Below the pieces are notes generated by a model that saw only the letters and a program-made list of their open reading frames with translations, searched no databases and was not told where the DNA came from. DNA of 64,000 bases from a virus: the IMG/VR virus record IMGVR_UViG_3300024503_000485, positions 155,445-219,444 of that record. The stretch is one strand, 5' to 3'. A program made the position numbers and the translations under genes. How positions within the stretch are numbered: position 1 is the stretch's first letter; every line of letters begins with the position of its first letter. Shown piece after piece: positions 28,851 through 36,952 of this stretch.

Positions 28851-28856
28851 TTTATC
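28849..28856 (-). promoter_or_regulatory. T4-late-like promoter element GATAAATA
   Basis: GATAAATA on the minus strand, upstream of the gene starting at 28818, in a 42-bp intergenic gap. Same octamer as at 10288, 47058, 54085 and 62355. Confidence 0.5.
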
Positions 28857-28860
28857 ACCT

Positions 28861-29109
28861 TTAGAACGTTCCGCCGTCAAACTTTACATCGATTTGAGTG
28901 GTTGATTCTTTAATTTCTTTCAATAAATCGCGAATTTCGGCAACCGTAGAACCTAATTTAGTCGTTATAATAGCTAGTTCTTGTACTAGCTCTTTTCCTT
29001 CTTGAATAGATATACGTATATCTTTCTGTTGACTTTTTTCTGCTACATTTAATCGTTGAATAAGCCTTTCAACACTAGGTAATTTATCTGGTATATTATT
29101 TGCTGACAT
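28861..29109 (-). CDS. Small coiled-coil phage protein
   Basis: An 82-aa protein, nearly all helical with heptad-like spacing ('RLNVAEKSQQKDIRISIQEG', 'VAEIRDLLKEIKES'). It overlaps the upstream gene by 14 bp. No function recognised. Confidence 0.55.
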   Translation of the reverse strand: MSANNIPDKLPSVERLIQRLNVAEKSQQKDIRISIQEGKELVQELAIITTKLGSTVAEIRDLLKEIKESTTQIDVKFDGGTF

Positions 29110-29659
29110 TTGATAATACCTGTTTCATTTCCATTTCTGTTTTAAATGGACCTTTAAAATCATATCTTTGTAAAGTAATCATTTTTGGACAAAATGATTT
29201 TACCCAACCTTTATCGAAACGGATGACATAGTATCCGGCACAATATAAACTTTTACTATCTTTACTTTTTGTGAACAACGGTAGTTTACGTTTGATGTCG
29301 AACATAGCATTATGAGGTTCAACACTAGTTGAATAGCCATGAACTTCATTTGGTAATGAACCATTGGCTTCTTTAACAATTTTAGCAACAAAGAAATCTT
29401 TGCCAAATTGTTTCGTCAGGCTTTCTTTATTATCATAAATTTTAATACCTGTTTCATTACTAAGTACAAATCGCTCGTCTTCAATCTTTCGAAGAGTTGC
29501 AAATTTTTCTCCGTCCTTTTCAACAATCCAAAATTTATCTTTAATGATTGGTTTAGCGTGTATCTCTGTCATGTGATTCTCCCAACATGTTGCTGACTTG
29601 TTTTCACAAGTATTTTCATACTGACAAAACTCTAGTTTCATCATAGTTGTATCTAGCAT
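29096..29659 (-). CDS. Conserved phage protein with N-terminal Cys/His cluster
   Basis: A 187-aa protein. The first 30 residues hold C12, C18, C25 and H29 in the frame overlapping the nuclease gene, a possible small zinc site. Two starts are possible: ATG 29659 with GGAG 8 bp upstream, or ATG 29572 with GGGAG 7 bp upstream. I keep the longer one because the Cys/His spacing looks selected. The body is mixed alpha/beta ('KFWIVEKDGEKFATLRKI') with no known activity. Confidence 0.6.
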   Translation of the reverse strand: MLDTTMMKLEFCQYENTCENKSATCWENHMTEIHAKPIIKDKFWIVEKDGEKFATLRKIEDERFVLSNETGIKIYDNKESLTKQFGKDFFVAKIVKEANGSLPNEVHGYSTSVEPHNAMFDIKRKLPLFTKSKDSKSLYCAGYYVIRFDKGWVKSFCPKMITLQRYDFKGPFKTEMEMKQVLSNVSK

Positions 29660-30626
29660 TTAATGGCTCCGCATAAGATTGTGCCTGCTCTGCAATTTTT
29701 TTCAAATCGTAGAGATGACAAAATTTCATTAATCTAATTCCAACTTGATTAACATTTTTGTTAGCAGTTGTAGCAGTATTAATTGTTTCTACAATAATTT
29801 TTTTAATTTCTTCTGGTTGATAAGACAAATCGATTAGTCGCCGATTTCTCTCATAGTCTTCCAAAACTCTGTGTTCTTTGCCTTCGTGGTCAGTCCATCT
29901 CTGAAGCATGAGATTGTTCCACGCAAATCCTTTGGTTTTACGATCTTCGAACGCTTCAGCAAGACCCACTTTTTTGCTTGTGCCTTTAGTACGCACACCT
30001 GGATACGCTGAGAAGACATTATCACTGGTATCACCACGCATACATTTTTCAAATAGTTGCCATTCTGGATTGGGTGCTGCTTTAGCTTCTTTAGTTTTTT
30101 TGTCAACAATGGGCTTACCTTTGTCATCAAAATACCCCTCATGTGTAATAGTCATTTCCATTACACCGTTATATTGTTTCACATTGGGTGCAATAAGTTG
30201 TGCAAAATCGGTATCTGTAGAAATAATAACATGGTTATCATCTGGATGATTTTGAATCCAGCCTGCAATTAAATCATCTGCTTCTAATTGCGGATGATGC
30301 ATAACGGTGCAATTTGTTTTATCTTTAATGAATTCTTTAAAGGTATCAAATGCTTCCCAAAATAGTGTATCTTCTTCTTGTTCTTTTTCGCTGTGTGCCG
30401 CACGAGCTTCTGCACGATTTCTTTTGTAGGGGGCGTAAAAATCTTTGCGCCAGCTACGACCTTCTAAGCAGAAAATAACGTGACTGCCGTTAAACTGCTG
30501 CCAGGCTTTACGAATTGAATTTAAAGTTATATGAAAAGCCATGCCAAGTTTAATATCAGCATCGCCGTTGATCACATGCCGTGCGCGAAAAAAAGTATTC
30601 GCAGTATCAACTAAAATGTAGGTCAT
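29616..30626 (-). CDS. rnh: FEN-family 5'-3' exonuclease (T4 RNase H-like)
   Basis: A 336-aa protein. The N-terminus 'YILVDTANTFFRARH' gives the first metal-binding aspartate of the PIN/FEN fold, 'FCLEGRSWRKDFYAPYKRNR' the arch region, 'LEADDLIAGW' and 'VIISTDTDFAQLI' the acidic metal clusters, and 'GDTSDNV...GVRTKG' the helix-hairpin-helix region. T4 RNase H removes RNA primers and adjacent DNA from lagging-strand fragments. It fits with the polymerase and clamp genes on the same strand. ATGA coupling to the upstream gene. Confidence 0.9.
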   Translation of the reverse strand: MTYILVDTANTFFRARHVINGDADIKLGMAFHITLNSIRKAWQQFNGSHVIFCLEGRSWRKDFYAPYKRNRAEARAAHSEKEQEEDTLFWEAFDTFKEFIKDKTNCTVMHHPQLEADDLIAGWIQNHPDDNHVIISTDTDFAQLIAPNVKQYNGVMEMTITHEGYFDDKGKPIVDKKTKEAKAAPNPEWQLFEKCMRGDTSDNVFSAYPGVRTKGTSKKVGLAEAFEDRKTKGFAWNNLMLQRWTDHEGKEHRVLEDYERNRRLIDLSYQPEEIKKIIVETINTATTANKNVNQVGIRLMKFCHLYDLKKIAEQAQSYAEPLNARYNYDETRVLSV

Positions 30627-31060
30627 TTATTATTTCTTTTTACACTCTGTATGTCCAAAGTCCCTGTTTGTAAAGGACCACCGTAATCACCGTCAACAAC
30701 AACATTAGCACATAGTTCACGGAACCAACGATCGACAATTTCTTCGTCCAAATCACCGTCAGCACCATAACCTTCTTGCTTTAATTGTAGCACAAAATGT
30801 TCATTCCAGTCAAGTTCAAAAAAACCGTTACGAACATTGTCTTTGTTTATATGTGTATTTAACACGCCTACCCATGGTTCTTTCTTTCGAGTAGCACGAT
30901 CTTTTGGACTCAATTTAGCCAATTCTTGTTCTTGAGCAATTTCTTTTAGGCTATTTTCGGCTTCTTCTTTTAATTTGTTAGCCTGTTCAAGTGCTAATCT
31001 TGCTTCTTCAATGTTGGCTTCGATTTTATCTAAACCAAATAATTTTTTAATAAATTTCAT
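30623..31060 (-). CDS. Conserved phage protein with N-terminal coiled coil
   Basis: A 145-aa protein from the ATG at 31060, which overlaps the QueE stop as TAATG; an ATG 12 bp further upstream lies inside QueE. Residues ~10-60 are a charged coiled coil; the C-terminal half ('KKEPWVGVLNTHINKDNVRNG') looks globular and ends with '..DYGGPLQTGTLDIQSV'. Relatives occur, as I recall, in many marine T4-like phages, without a function. Confidence 0.6.
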   Translation of the reverse strand: MKFIKKLFGLDKIEANIEEARLALEQANKLKEEAENSLKEIAQEQELAKLSPKDRATRKKEPWVGVLNTHINKDNVRNGFFELDWNEHFVLQLKQEGYGADGDLDEEIVDRWFRELCANVVVDGDYGGPLQTGTLDIQSVKRNNK

Positions 31061-31923
31061 TAAGTTCCCCACTCATTTTTAAATAATGGTACTTGTAGTC
31101 TATCACTATAGCGCAAGCCATTTTTCATCGCTAGTTCAGCGACCCTACGATTATTAAGAGTATAAACAGACTCCACCCCACCAACTGGCATAAGATATAC
31201 GGGTCCTGTAAACCCTTCGGCTCTGTAAATGTCTGCTGTTTCAATTGCTTCTTCTGCATCTTCTTCTGTCGCTACTACAAACTTAAGGTAAGTGTAGCCA
31301 ACCTCCTCATATTCACATACAATGTCTGGACGAATAGCTTCACTGCGTTCTTCACCGGAACAACTTAGTTTAGCACTTACACTAAATGTAATTTCTTTAT
31401 TATATTCTGGATGCGGCATCAACCATTCGATAGAAAGAAATTCTTTAAACTCTGGCGTTAGTTTTTGAGTACCATTAGTTTCAAAGGTAATCTCTTTTAA
31501 ACCAGCCATCTTAGGATGGCGCAACAGATCTGGATAAGCACGTTGCCAACCTAGTAACGGCTCGCCGCCTGTAATGACCAAGTGTTCGTCCTGCCACTGA
31601 TTAAATGGAAGGATTTCGCAGATACGTTCTGCAATACCATCTGTTGTAAGCATAGGACTAAGATCTTTAAAACGAGGATCCCAACTAGCGTAACTATCAC
31701 AGCCTGTGCTAACAAGCGGAAGTTCTTCGTATTTTGTATAAGGTTTTCTTTCGTGCTGGATAGCAATATCTTCAACTTCTGCACTTAGTTCGCCCTTTGG
31801 CATACCAAAGCCTGCACATTTAAAGTTACAACCAAATGTACGTAAGAAAACAGAAGGCACACCCATAAAGCGTCCTTCACCTTGAATGCTATAAAATAGC
31901 TCTGCGATTTTAATTTTGCTCAT
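31060..31923 (-). CDS. queE: 7-carboxy-7-deazaguanine synthase (QueE-like radical SAM)
   Basis: A 287-aa protein. 'KIAELFYSIQGEGRFMGVPSVFLRTFGCN' is the classic QueE N-terminus and 'VITGGEPLLGW' the SAM-binding motif. The Fe-S cysteines are C32 and C36 ('GCNFKC'), but the third is not two residues later; it appears after a ~38-residue insertion as C75 in 'TGCDSYASWD', which corresponds to the 'CDT..W' of ordinary QueE. QueE turns 6-carboxy-tetrahydropterin into CDG, the third step toward preQ0, and here would feed DNA modification. A consensus promoter ends 5 bp before the ATG, so its transcript would be leaderless. Confidence 0.85.
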   Translation of the reverse strand: MSKIKIAELFYSIQGEGRFMGVPSVFLRTFGCNFKCAGFGMPKGELSAEVEDIAIQHERKPYTKYEELPLVSTGCDSYASWDPRFKDLSPMLTTDGIAERICEILPFNQWQDEHLVITGGEPLLGWQRAYPDLLRHPKMAGLKEITFETNGTQKLTPEFKEFLSIEWLMPHPEYNKEITFSVSAKLSCSGEERSEAIRPDIVCEYEEVGYTYLKFVVATEEDAEEAIETADIYRAEGFTGPVYLMPVGGVESVYTLNNRRVAELAMKNGLRYSDRLQVPLFKNEWGT

Positions 31924-32101
31924 TGTTTATTATACCTTTATATATGAAATTTGTCAAGTCCTCTTTGACCAAACTCCATGTTCCGTCTTTATTATCAATC
32001 CAATTTATAGTATCGCCTTCTTTCCAACCCATCTCATTTAGTAAATCTTGAGGCAATGGTAATATTCCATCTTCGTTAATCGTTAATGTCCAACTTTTCA
32101 A
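31910..32101 (-). CDS. Small AbrB/MazE-like protein
   Basis: A 63-aa protein whose sequence 'LTINEDGILPLPQDLLNEMGWKEGDTINW' follows the swapped-hairpin AbrB/SpoVT pattern (strand, 'LP..LL..MGW.EGD'). Such folds bind DNA in transition-state regulators and antitoxins, but no toxin gene is adjacent. The start is TTG with GGAG 6 bp upstream, overlapping the end of the dCMP deaminase gene. A phage-borne regulator is possible but unproven. Confidence 0.55.
   Translation of the reverse strand: MKSWTLTINEDGILPLPQDLLNEMGWKEGDTINWIDNKDGTWSLVKEDLTNFIYKGIINNEQN
31929..31957 (-). promoter_or_regulatory. Consensus sigma70 promoter TTGACA-17-TATAAT for queE
   Basis: On the minus strand TTGACA (31957-31952) and TATAAT (31934-31929) are both exact consensus with a 17-bp spacer. 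Only 5 bp separate the -10 box from the queE ATG, so transcription should start at or next to the A of the ATG. It lies inside the coding end of the upstream AbrB-like gene. The -35 box is part of a short GTCAA/TTGAC dyad. Confidence 0.75.
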
Positions 32102-32594
32102 CTTTTACTCCGGATTTTTCAAGAAATTTAATTCCATCATCATTACGATAAGATTCGCGATAGAAAACACTATTAATCCCGCTTTGATAAATGAGTTTGG
32201 CACAATCAAGGCAAGGACTATGAGTAACAAACATAGTAGCATTCGCACCAGACTCAGTACTTTTAGCCAATTTGGCAATTGCATTTGTTTCTGCATGTAA
32301 TACCTCGGGTTTAGTTTTTAATCCAAAATGAACGTTACATCCTGCTTCTTCATTCCATTCTTCGTATGGATATTTAGAAAGAAATTCGTCGGGACTCAGC
32401 CATCCGCCTGCTCCGGTGTCATAATCTCTATATTCGCAGTTATTTTCCCAACCAGCCGGCATACCATTATAGCCAATACTGATAATTCTATCATCTTTGA
32501 CTACAATAGCACCAACATGTAATCTTTGTGCATGACTAAGCTCGGAGAATAATTGAGCGGCCTTCATGTATGCGCTCTTCATTTTTTCTTTCAT
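32076..32594 (-). CDS. cd: dCMP deaminase
   Basis: A 172-aa zinc deaminase: 'VLHAETNAIAKLA' supplies the His-Ala-Glu zinc/proton site and 'THSPCLDCAKLI' the PCxxC zinc cysteines. An N-terminal 'GAIVVKDDRIISIGYNGMP' strand pair is typical of the dCMP deaminase family. The enzyme converts dCMP to dUMP for thymidylate supply. Ribosome site AAGGGAT precedes the ATG; it overlaps the membrane protein gene upstream by 59 bp, which is longer than usual here. Confidence 0.9.
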   Translation of the reverse strand: MKEKMKSAYMKAAQLFSELSHAQRLHVGAIVVKDDRIISIGYNGMPAGWENNCEYRDYDTGAGGWLSPDEFLSKYPYEEWNEEAGCNVHFGLKTKPEVLHAETNAIAKLAKSTESGANATMFVTHSPCLDCAKLIYQSGINSVFYRESYRNDDGIKFLEKSGVKVEKLDIND

Positions 32595-32787
32595 TTCTAT
32601 CCCTTTGTTCTTGCTTCCAATGATCGTATCTTAATTTTCTACACGCATCTCGAACTTCTGCAGGAATATCTGGATGCCATTCGGCCATGCCGCAGTCGTA
32701 TACTCGTTGTCGAGGAAAATCTAATAATACAAGAATTCCAAGGCCAACTATTATTATTAATGCTGCAACAATTTTATCAAATTTCAT
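32536..32787 (-). CDS. Small single-pass membrane protein
   Basis: An 83-aa protein with one N-terminal membrane helix ('IVAALIIIVGLGILVLL') followed by a charged region. It overlaps the deaminase start by 59 bp and is coupled to the upstream gene by ATGA. Function unknown. Confidence 0.5.
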   Translation of the reverse strand: MKFDKIVAALIIIVGLGILVLLDFPRQRVYDCGMAEWHPDIPAEVRDACRKLRYDHWKQEQRDRNERKNEERIHEGRSIILRA

Positions 32788-32978
32788 AAAGCGTGACTTA
32801 CTAAAATTTTACACATTAGAGCATCGTGTTCATTTTTAAAAAAGAATTTCATACATTCTTCGCTTACTTCTGTTGTGTATCGACCGCCGGGTAGTCCAAA
32901 GTGTTCGAGAACACTAGCACAGGTTCCACTCCACCAAACATCACCTTGATTACGCCACGGTATAGTAATAACATTCAT
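32784..32978 (-). CDS. Small conserved phage protein
   Basis: A 64-aa protein ('WRNQGDVWWSGTCASVLEHFGLPGGRYTTEV') with Trp and Cys residues in the first half. ATGA coupling on both sides. Function unknown. Confidence 0.5.
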   Translation of the reverse strand: MNVITIPWRNQGDVWWSGTCASVLEHFGLPGGRYTTEVSEECMKFFFKNEHDALMCKILVSHAL

Positions 32979-33169
32979 TCTGGTAATGGATTAAATCGTT
33001 GAAGAAAACTTTCAATGTAACAACTCCATTCCTGACATTCTGCTATATTAGGATTGCAGTTATCTAATCGATAATACACCCAAGTATGATCATCGATTTC
33101 GGTTACACTAATAACACGAAATTTTTTTCTATCATTATAGGTACCCCAAAGTGTTCCTGCTTTAACCAT
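32975..33169 (-). CDS. Small hypothetical protein
   Basis: A 64-aa protein with a beta-strand pattern ('GTLWGTYNDRKKFRVISV') and two cysteines near residue 45. It resembles short SH3-like phage proteins only by composition. It overlaps the SGNH gene upstream by 8 bp. Confidence 0.45.
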   Translation of the reverse strand: MVKAGTLWGTYNDRKKFRVISVTEIDDHTWVYYRLDNCNPNIAECQEWSCYIESFLQRFNPLPE

Positions 33170-33749
33170 ATTCTTTGTTCCTTAAAAATTGTGACAGCAA
33201 TTCAAAAATAACTTTATTTCCTTTTTCAGTATAATGATTAATTAAACCTCTTTCCGAACTCCAAAGTCTACTAAAATCAAAATGATTTTTTTCTATTGAT
33301 AGTTTTTTTAAAATTTCAATATGAGATAAACTTATATAAGGAATTGTTATTATACTATTAATTTCTTTTCTTAACAACCGATAAACATCTAATTGATACT
33401 CGTCGTCGTAGTGATATTTGAACCATCCTTGAGCAGTTTTTAAATTACCATCAAACAAAGAAAAATTTTCGTTTATGTCGGTTAAAATTAAATCACAATC
33501 TTTATGAAATCCAGTTTTATGAATTGGATGATTTGGAGTATGTATTCTACTAGGACTGGTATGACTAACAATTATACAATCATACAGGTGTTGGTTAATA
33601 GTTTCAATTTGTTTATATATTTTGTATTCGCCTACGCCAGCTTGAGCTACATTTGTAACTTCGTGTTCTTTAGCCAATAAATCAACCCAACCAATAGAGG
33701 CATTTGGCCACTTAGCGGCAAAACTATCACCGGCAATTAAAATTCTCAT
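33162..33749 (-). CDS. SGNH hydrolase-like protein
   Basis: A 195-aa protein with block I 'ILIAGDSFAAKWP' at the N-terminus (serine nucleophile site) and a late 'LINHYTEKGNKVI' that may supply the catalytic histidine. The middle block is not clear. Such proteins deacetylate or deacylate sugars. It pairs with a second SGNH gene upstream (ATGA junction). Confidence 0.6.
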   Translation of the reverse strand: MRILIAGDSFAAKWPNASIGWVDLLAKEHEVTNVAQAGVGEYKIYKQIETINQHLYDCIIVSHTSPSRIHTPNHPIHKTGFHKDCDLILTDINENFSLFDGNLKTAQGWFKYHYDDEYQLDVYRLLRKEINSIITIPYISLSHIEILKKLSIEKNHFDFSRLWSSERGLINHYTEKGNKVIFELLSQFLRNKEYG

Positions 33750-34564
33750 AGTGCTTTCAACCAGGGTAGATATTTAGTAGCAATGAGAGTGTGATAATCT
33801 TTATTATAATGTTCGTTGTCTTCGATAAAATATTTTGTATGGTCAATATTTTTATCTAAAAAGAATTTTTCAACGGTCTTAGGTGCTAATGTTGTAGCTT
33901 TTAATTGTCCGTAGTAGTTATAAACATCGGGAAATTTCAATCTTTCTGTAAAATTAAAAAGATATAATTTAGCATTGTTTTCAAAACAAATTCTATCCCA
34001 GGCAAAGATTTGTAAACCAAAATCTCTTTTTTCTAAAAAAGAGTTTAATTCAAAAAATAATTTAACCTGCATATAAGTATTTTTTCTTAGATCAGGTTCT
34101 AATAATCCTTTCTCAGCAGATAAATTCATACCGGGAAATTTTGAATAATCGTCGTATGTGGGTTTATTGAATAATTGAAGTTTGTCTTTAACTACCGTAT
34201 TGTCAACGTATCTAGAAATTAAAGAATTATCACTATCACATTTTAATTTAAAATGATCTACAGGAATAACATCGTCGGATAATTCATTATCAAATCCTAT
34301 TGTAAAACGATTTAAAGGTGCTACACATAGAAATACTTCATCAATGTCGTTATATTCTTCAAACATCGATTTTAACCAGTCTGTATACACACGATTGTTT
34401 ACACCTGCCATTGCATATATAGCCGCAGGTTTGTTTAGTTCGGACGAATAAATTTCTCCGTAATTATTTTCATTCCAGTAAGAAAAACTTCCTGGACCAA
34501 TTTTTCCAGGAATACTATGGTATCCACAAGTATGACTATCTCCAATAAACAACGATCTTGACAT
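33746..34564 (-). CDS. SGNH hydrolase-like protein
   Basis: A 272-aa protein starting at ATG 34564 (TAATG overlap with the HIT gene). Block I 'LFIGDSHTCGYHS' is at the N-terminus; the C-terminal 'EDNEHYNKDYHTLIATKYL' fits the Asp..His block V. The central region 'AMAGVNNRVYTDWL' corresponds to the glycine/asparagine block. It may act on a sugar ester; this is the third SGNH domain in the window. Confidence 0.65.
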   Translation of the reverse strand: MSRSLFIGDSHTCGYHSIPGKIGPGSFSYWNENNYGEIYSSELNKPAAIYAMAGVNNRVYTDWLKSMFEEYNDIDEVFLCVAPLNRFTIGFDNELSDDVIPVDHFKLKCDSDNSLISRYVDNTVVKDKLQLFNKPTYDDYSKFPGMNLSAEKGLLEPDLRKNTYMQVKLFFELNSFLEKRDFGLQIFAWDRICFENNAKLYLFNFTERLKFPDVYNYYGQLKATTLAPKTVEKFFLDKNIDHTKYFIEDNEHYNKDYHTLIATKYLPWLKAL

Positions 34565-34956
34565 TACCACTTCCTATAATTACCTCGTTCTGGAATAACG
34601 TGTCTAACCCCACCAGTGGGATCTTCCATATCGCCTGTTCGTCTTGGAATTAAATGTACATGAGGCCACGGAACCGTTTGTCCTGCTGATTGGCCATAGT
34701 TAAGACCAATATTAAACCCATCCCATTCTCCGGTGCCTACACGTTTAATTCCATCTTTAACTGCATCTTCAAAACAATCCATTAGCACATCAATAGTATT
34801 GTATTTAGGCACAAAAAGAAGATGGCCATCAGTAACAGGATACTTATCTCTAAATACTCTAACATGATAGTCTTCCTCTACAAGTTCGGTCCACGGTGCT
34901 TTTGAATCTTCAATAAAATCAGGCTCCGACGGAAATACTTTATGTTCGTGTTTCAT
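34564..34956 (-). CDS. HIT family protein
   Basis: A 130-aa protein starting at ATG 34956 (ATGA overlap). 'YPVTDGHLLFVPK' and 'GQTVPWPHVHLIPRR' are the two HIT-domain signatures. In the usual HxHxH motif the first His is replaced here (PWPHVH). HIT proteins hydrolyse or transfer nucleotides such as AMP from dinucleotides. In a phage it may handle nucleotide adducts; role unknown. Confidence 0.75.
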   Translation of the reverse strand: MKHEHKVFPSEPDFIEDSKAPWTELVEEDYHVRVFRDKYPVTDGHLLFVPKYNTIDVLMDCFEDAVKDGIKRVGTGEWDGFNIGLNYGQSAGQTVPWPHVHLIPRRTGDMEDPTGGVRHVIPERGNYRKW

Positions 34957-35540
34957 TTTGACCACCACTCTTCCCAAGGAAAATCAACCCATACATCCTC
35001 TTCTGCTTTGTTAATTTCCATGCCAACAAAATCCATTTTTACATTACACTTACTAGCAAGATTATCAACTAAAACAGCAAATTTAACATTTTCGTTCCAA
35101 ACTTCGTTCCACGAGTCGTCTCCTGGAAAACAACTAGAGCGCCAATCATCCATAATCCAATTAAAGGTAGCGCCACTATCGTTTATATCGTCTACAATTA
35201 AAATATTTTTGTAAGTAGCCCCGTCTTCTAACAAACCACTAGCTACATCTAAAATACTTCCAATGTCGTTAGCATCGTCAATTATACGATCCTTAGTTGG
35301 AGGACCAAGTGCATCTTCTGCCATCCACATATTGCTTTCTCCACCGCTGCCATCTCTTAAACTAACATTTAAAGTCCACATTGGTACATTAAGATAATGA
35401 CTCAACAATACAGCGGGAATAAGGCCACCGCGAGTTAGGCCAACAATATAATCTGGCTTCCAATATCCTGTTGCAATATTTCTTCCAATTTTTGAAACCA
35501 ACCCTGTCATTTCATGCTGGTTGATTATGAGCTTTTTCAT
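34953..35540 (-). CDS. Phosphoribosyltransferase (type I)
   Basis: A 195-aa protein. 'YIVGLTRGGLIPAVLLSHYL' and 'NILIVDDINDSGATFNWI' are the strand before the PPi loop and the PRPP-binding 13-residue motif of type I phosphoribosyltransferases (xanthine/hypoxanthine-guanine type). It could salvage purine bases, or act on a 7-deazaguanine in this gene neighbourhood; the latter is only a guess. Strong AAGGAGAG ribosome site supports ATG 35540 although it overlaps the cupin gene by 29 bp. Confidence 0.8.
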   Translation of the reverse strand: MKKLIINQHEMTGLVSKIGRNIATGYWKPDYIVGLTRGGLIPAVLLSHYLNVPMWTLNVSLRDGSGGESNMWMAEDALGPPTKDRIIDDANDIGSILDVASGLLEDGATYKNILIVDDINDSGATFNWIMDDWRSSCFPGDDSWNEVWNENVKFAVLVDNLASKCNVKMDFVGMEINKAEEDVWVDFPWEEWWSK

Positions 35541-35958
35541 ATCTCTCCTTTAGATACTCTTCATGTTGTATCCATTTACCGTTAACATCAAAACCCCAAT
35601 CGCGTTGTTTAGGACCAGGCATAAAAATAGTCCAGCACTCAACACCTGGTTCTAATTCAACACGATGAAAGCTATTAGCACTACAAGTTCTAAAATGACC
35701 AGGACCTCTCCAGAATCTTCCTTCTGGAGTAGTTTCCCAGTAACCACCTTTGAGAATTAGTGTAGCATAAGGCCAAGGATGATCGTGTAAATCGTCCGGA
35801 TCACCTTTTAAGAATTTGTGTAAAAAGATATTAAATGGAAAACGATCTCTATCTTTTAGAAAAAGATAGTAACGTTCTAAATATGGTTCGTTTACTTCTC
35901 GATCCATAACGATACGTTTACGACCCATACCTTCTAAAAGATTAAGAAACCATTTCAT
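35512..35958 (-). CDS. Cupin-fold protein
   Basis: A 148-aa protein from ATG 35958 (ATGA junction). 'LHDHPWPYATLILKGGYWE' with 'FHRVELEPGVECWTIF' matches the two cupin motifs (His-x-His metal ligands plus a later His). Many phages carry such a protein; activity is unknown. It sits between the phosphoribosyltransferase and FolE genes. Confidence 0.7.
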   Translation of the reverse strand: MKWFLNLLEGMGRKRIVMDREVNEPYLERYYLFLKDRDRFPFNIFLHKFLKGDPDDLHDHPWPYATLILKGGYWETTPEGRFWRGPGHFRTCSANSFHRVELEPGVECWTIFMPGPKQRDWGFDVNGKWIQHEEYLKERYEKAHNQPA

Positions 35959-36170
35959 GTGCGATCCTTTAACCATGCGTCTACTTTTGCTTCTGCTTCT
36001 TCTTGTGTAACAGCATAAGCATAGATCCAAAAACAATCATCTTTACCTTTGATATCAAAAGGAACACTACCGTTAAACAGGATTCCTTCTTCTAACATAC
36101 GTTTTACTTCAAATTTCTTTAAATTTCTTGCACGATTAATTAAATCGTTAGCCATGTCTACTGAATTCAT
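35955..36170 (-). CDS. Small conserved phage protein
   Basis: A 71-aa protein ('NRARNLKKFEVKRMLEEGILFNGSV') with a helical first half and no motif. ATGA junctions on both sides, between FolE and the cupin gene. Function unknown. Confidence 0.5.
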   Translation of the reverse strand: MNSVDMANDLINRARNLKKFEVKRMLEEGILFNGSVPFDIKGKDDCFWIYAYAVTQEEAEAKVDAWLKDRT

Positions 36171-36913
36171 CTTGGGGCAAACTCCTGTTGTAGTTTAATG
36201 TTATCAAAGAATTCTTTCTTTGTACCAGGATCATCTTTAAACGCACCTTTGAGTACGGTGGTCTGTGTAAGACTAGAATGTGCCATAATACCACGATTCT
36301 CACAGCATCCGTGTACTGCTTGAATATAAACGCCTAGGTCTCTAGCTTCTGTGGCTTTTTCGATCTCCCGAGCAATGTCATTAGCAAGTTCCTCCTGGAG
36401 AGTACCACGTCGGGCACACCACTGGGCGATTCTTGTGTATTTGCTGAGTCCGATGAGCTTTTGGGCAGCAATAATACCAATATAAGCAACGCCAGTAACG
36501 GGTTGGTGATGATGGCTACACATACTGCGAAGCTCGCTACGAACAACCAACATACCTTCGTAACGGTCCTCCGAGTCATTTGGAAACGCTGTTGCTGATG
36601 GTTTTGGGTCATATCTTCCTGCCATTATTTCGTTAAAATACATCTTAGCAAGGCGACGTGCTGTGCCTTTACTATTAGGATCGTTTTCACGATCAATTAG
36701 CAACCGATCAAGCACTAGTTCAAATGCCTCTGTTGCTTCGTCAATTAGTCGTTCTTTATCGCCTTCGTGTAAAAAGTCGCTGATATTATCGCCAGCCCAA
36801 AAGCGTTTGCCCTCACGTTTCATTTTAAAACGAAGATGATCGCCTAAGTATGCTTCTTCGTAACCACCGTTCCCTGCCATTGCGTCCAGGGCTGTTTCTT
36901 TTTTATCTGTCAA
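36167..36913 (-). CDS. folE: GTP cyclohydrolase I
   Basis: A 248-aa protein. Zinc ligands are C132 and H135 ('SMCSHHHQP') and C203 or C204 ('HGCCENRG'); 'IGLSKYTRIAQWCARR' is the conserved active-site strand and helix. The enzyme makes dihydroneopterin triphosphate from GTP, the first step of 7-deazaguanine synthesis. The start is TTG with CGGAG 8 bp upstream; an in-frame ATG occurs 11 codons later. It belongs with QueD, QueE and the DpdA-like gene on this strand. Confidence 0.9.
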   Translation of the reverse strand: MTDKKETALDAMAGNGGYEEAYLGDHLRFKMKREGKRFWAGDNISDFLHEGDKERLIDEATEAFELVLDRLLIDRENDPNSKGTARRLAKMYFNEIMAGRYDPKPSATAFPNDSEDRYEGMLVVRSELRSMCSHHHQPVTGVAYIGIIAAQKLIGLSKYTRIAQWCARRGTLQEELANDIAREIEKATEARDLGVYIQAVHGCCENRGIMAHSSLTQTTVLKGAFKDDPGTKKEFFDNIKLQQEFAPR

Positions 36914-36952
36914 TTAAATTTCTCCGAGTTAATGTCGTGGATGACATATTAG

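Noticed and set aside
33340-33370. TTGTTA-17-TATAAT on the minus strand inside the SGNH gene
   Set aside because: The -35 box is weak and the site lies well within a coding region with no gene start downstream.
36927-36945. ATGTC...GACAT inverted repeat upstream of folE
   Set aside because: Only 5 bp of stem and no adjacent T run; too weak to claim as terminator or operator.
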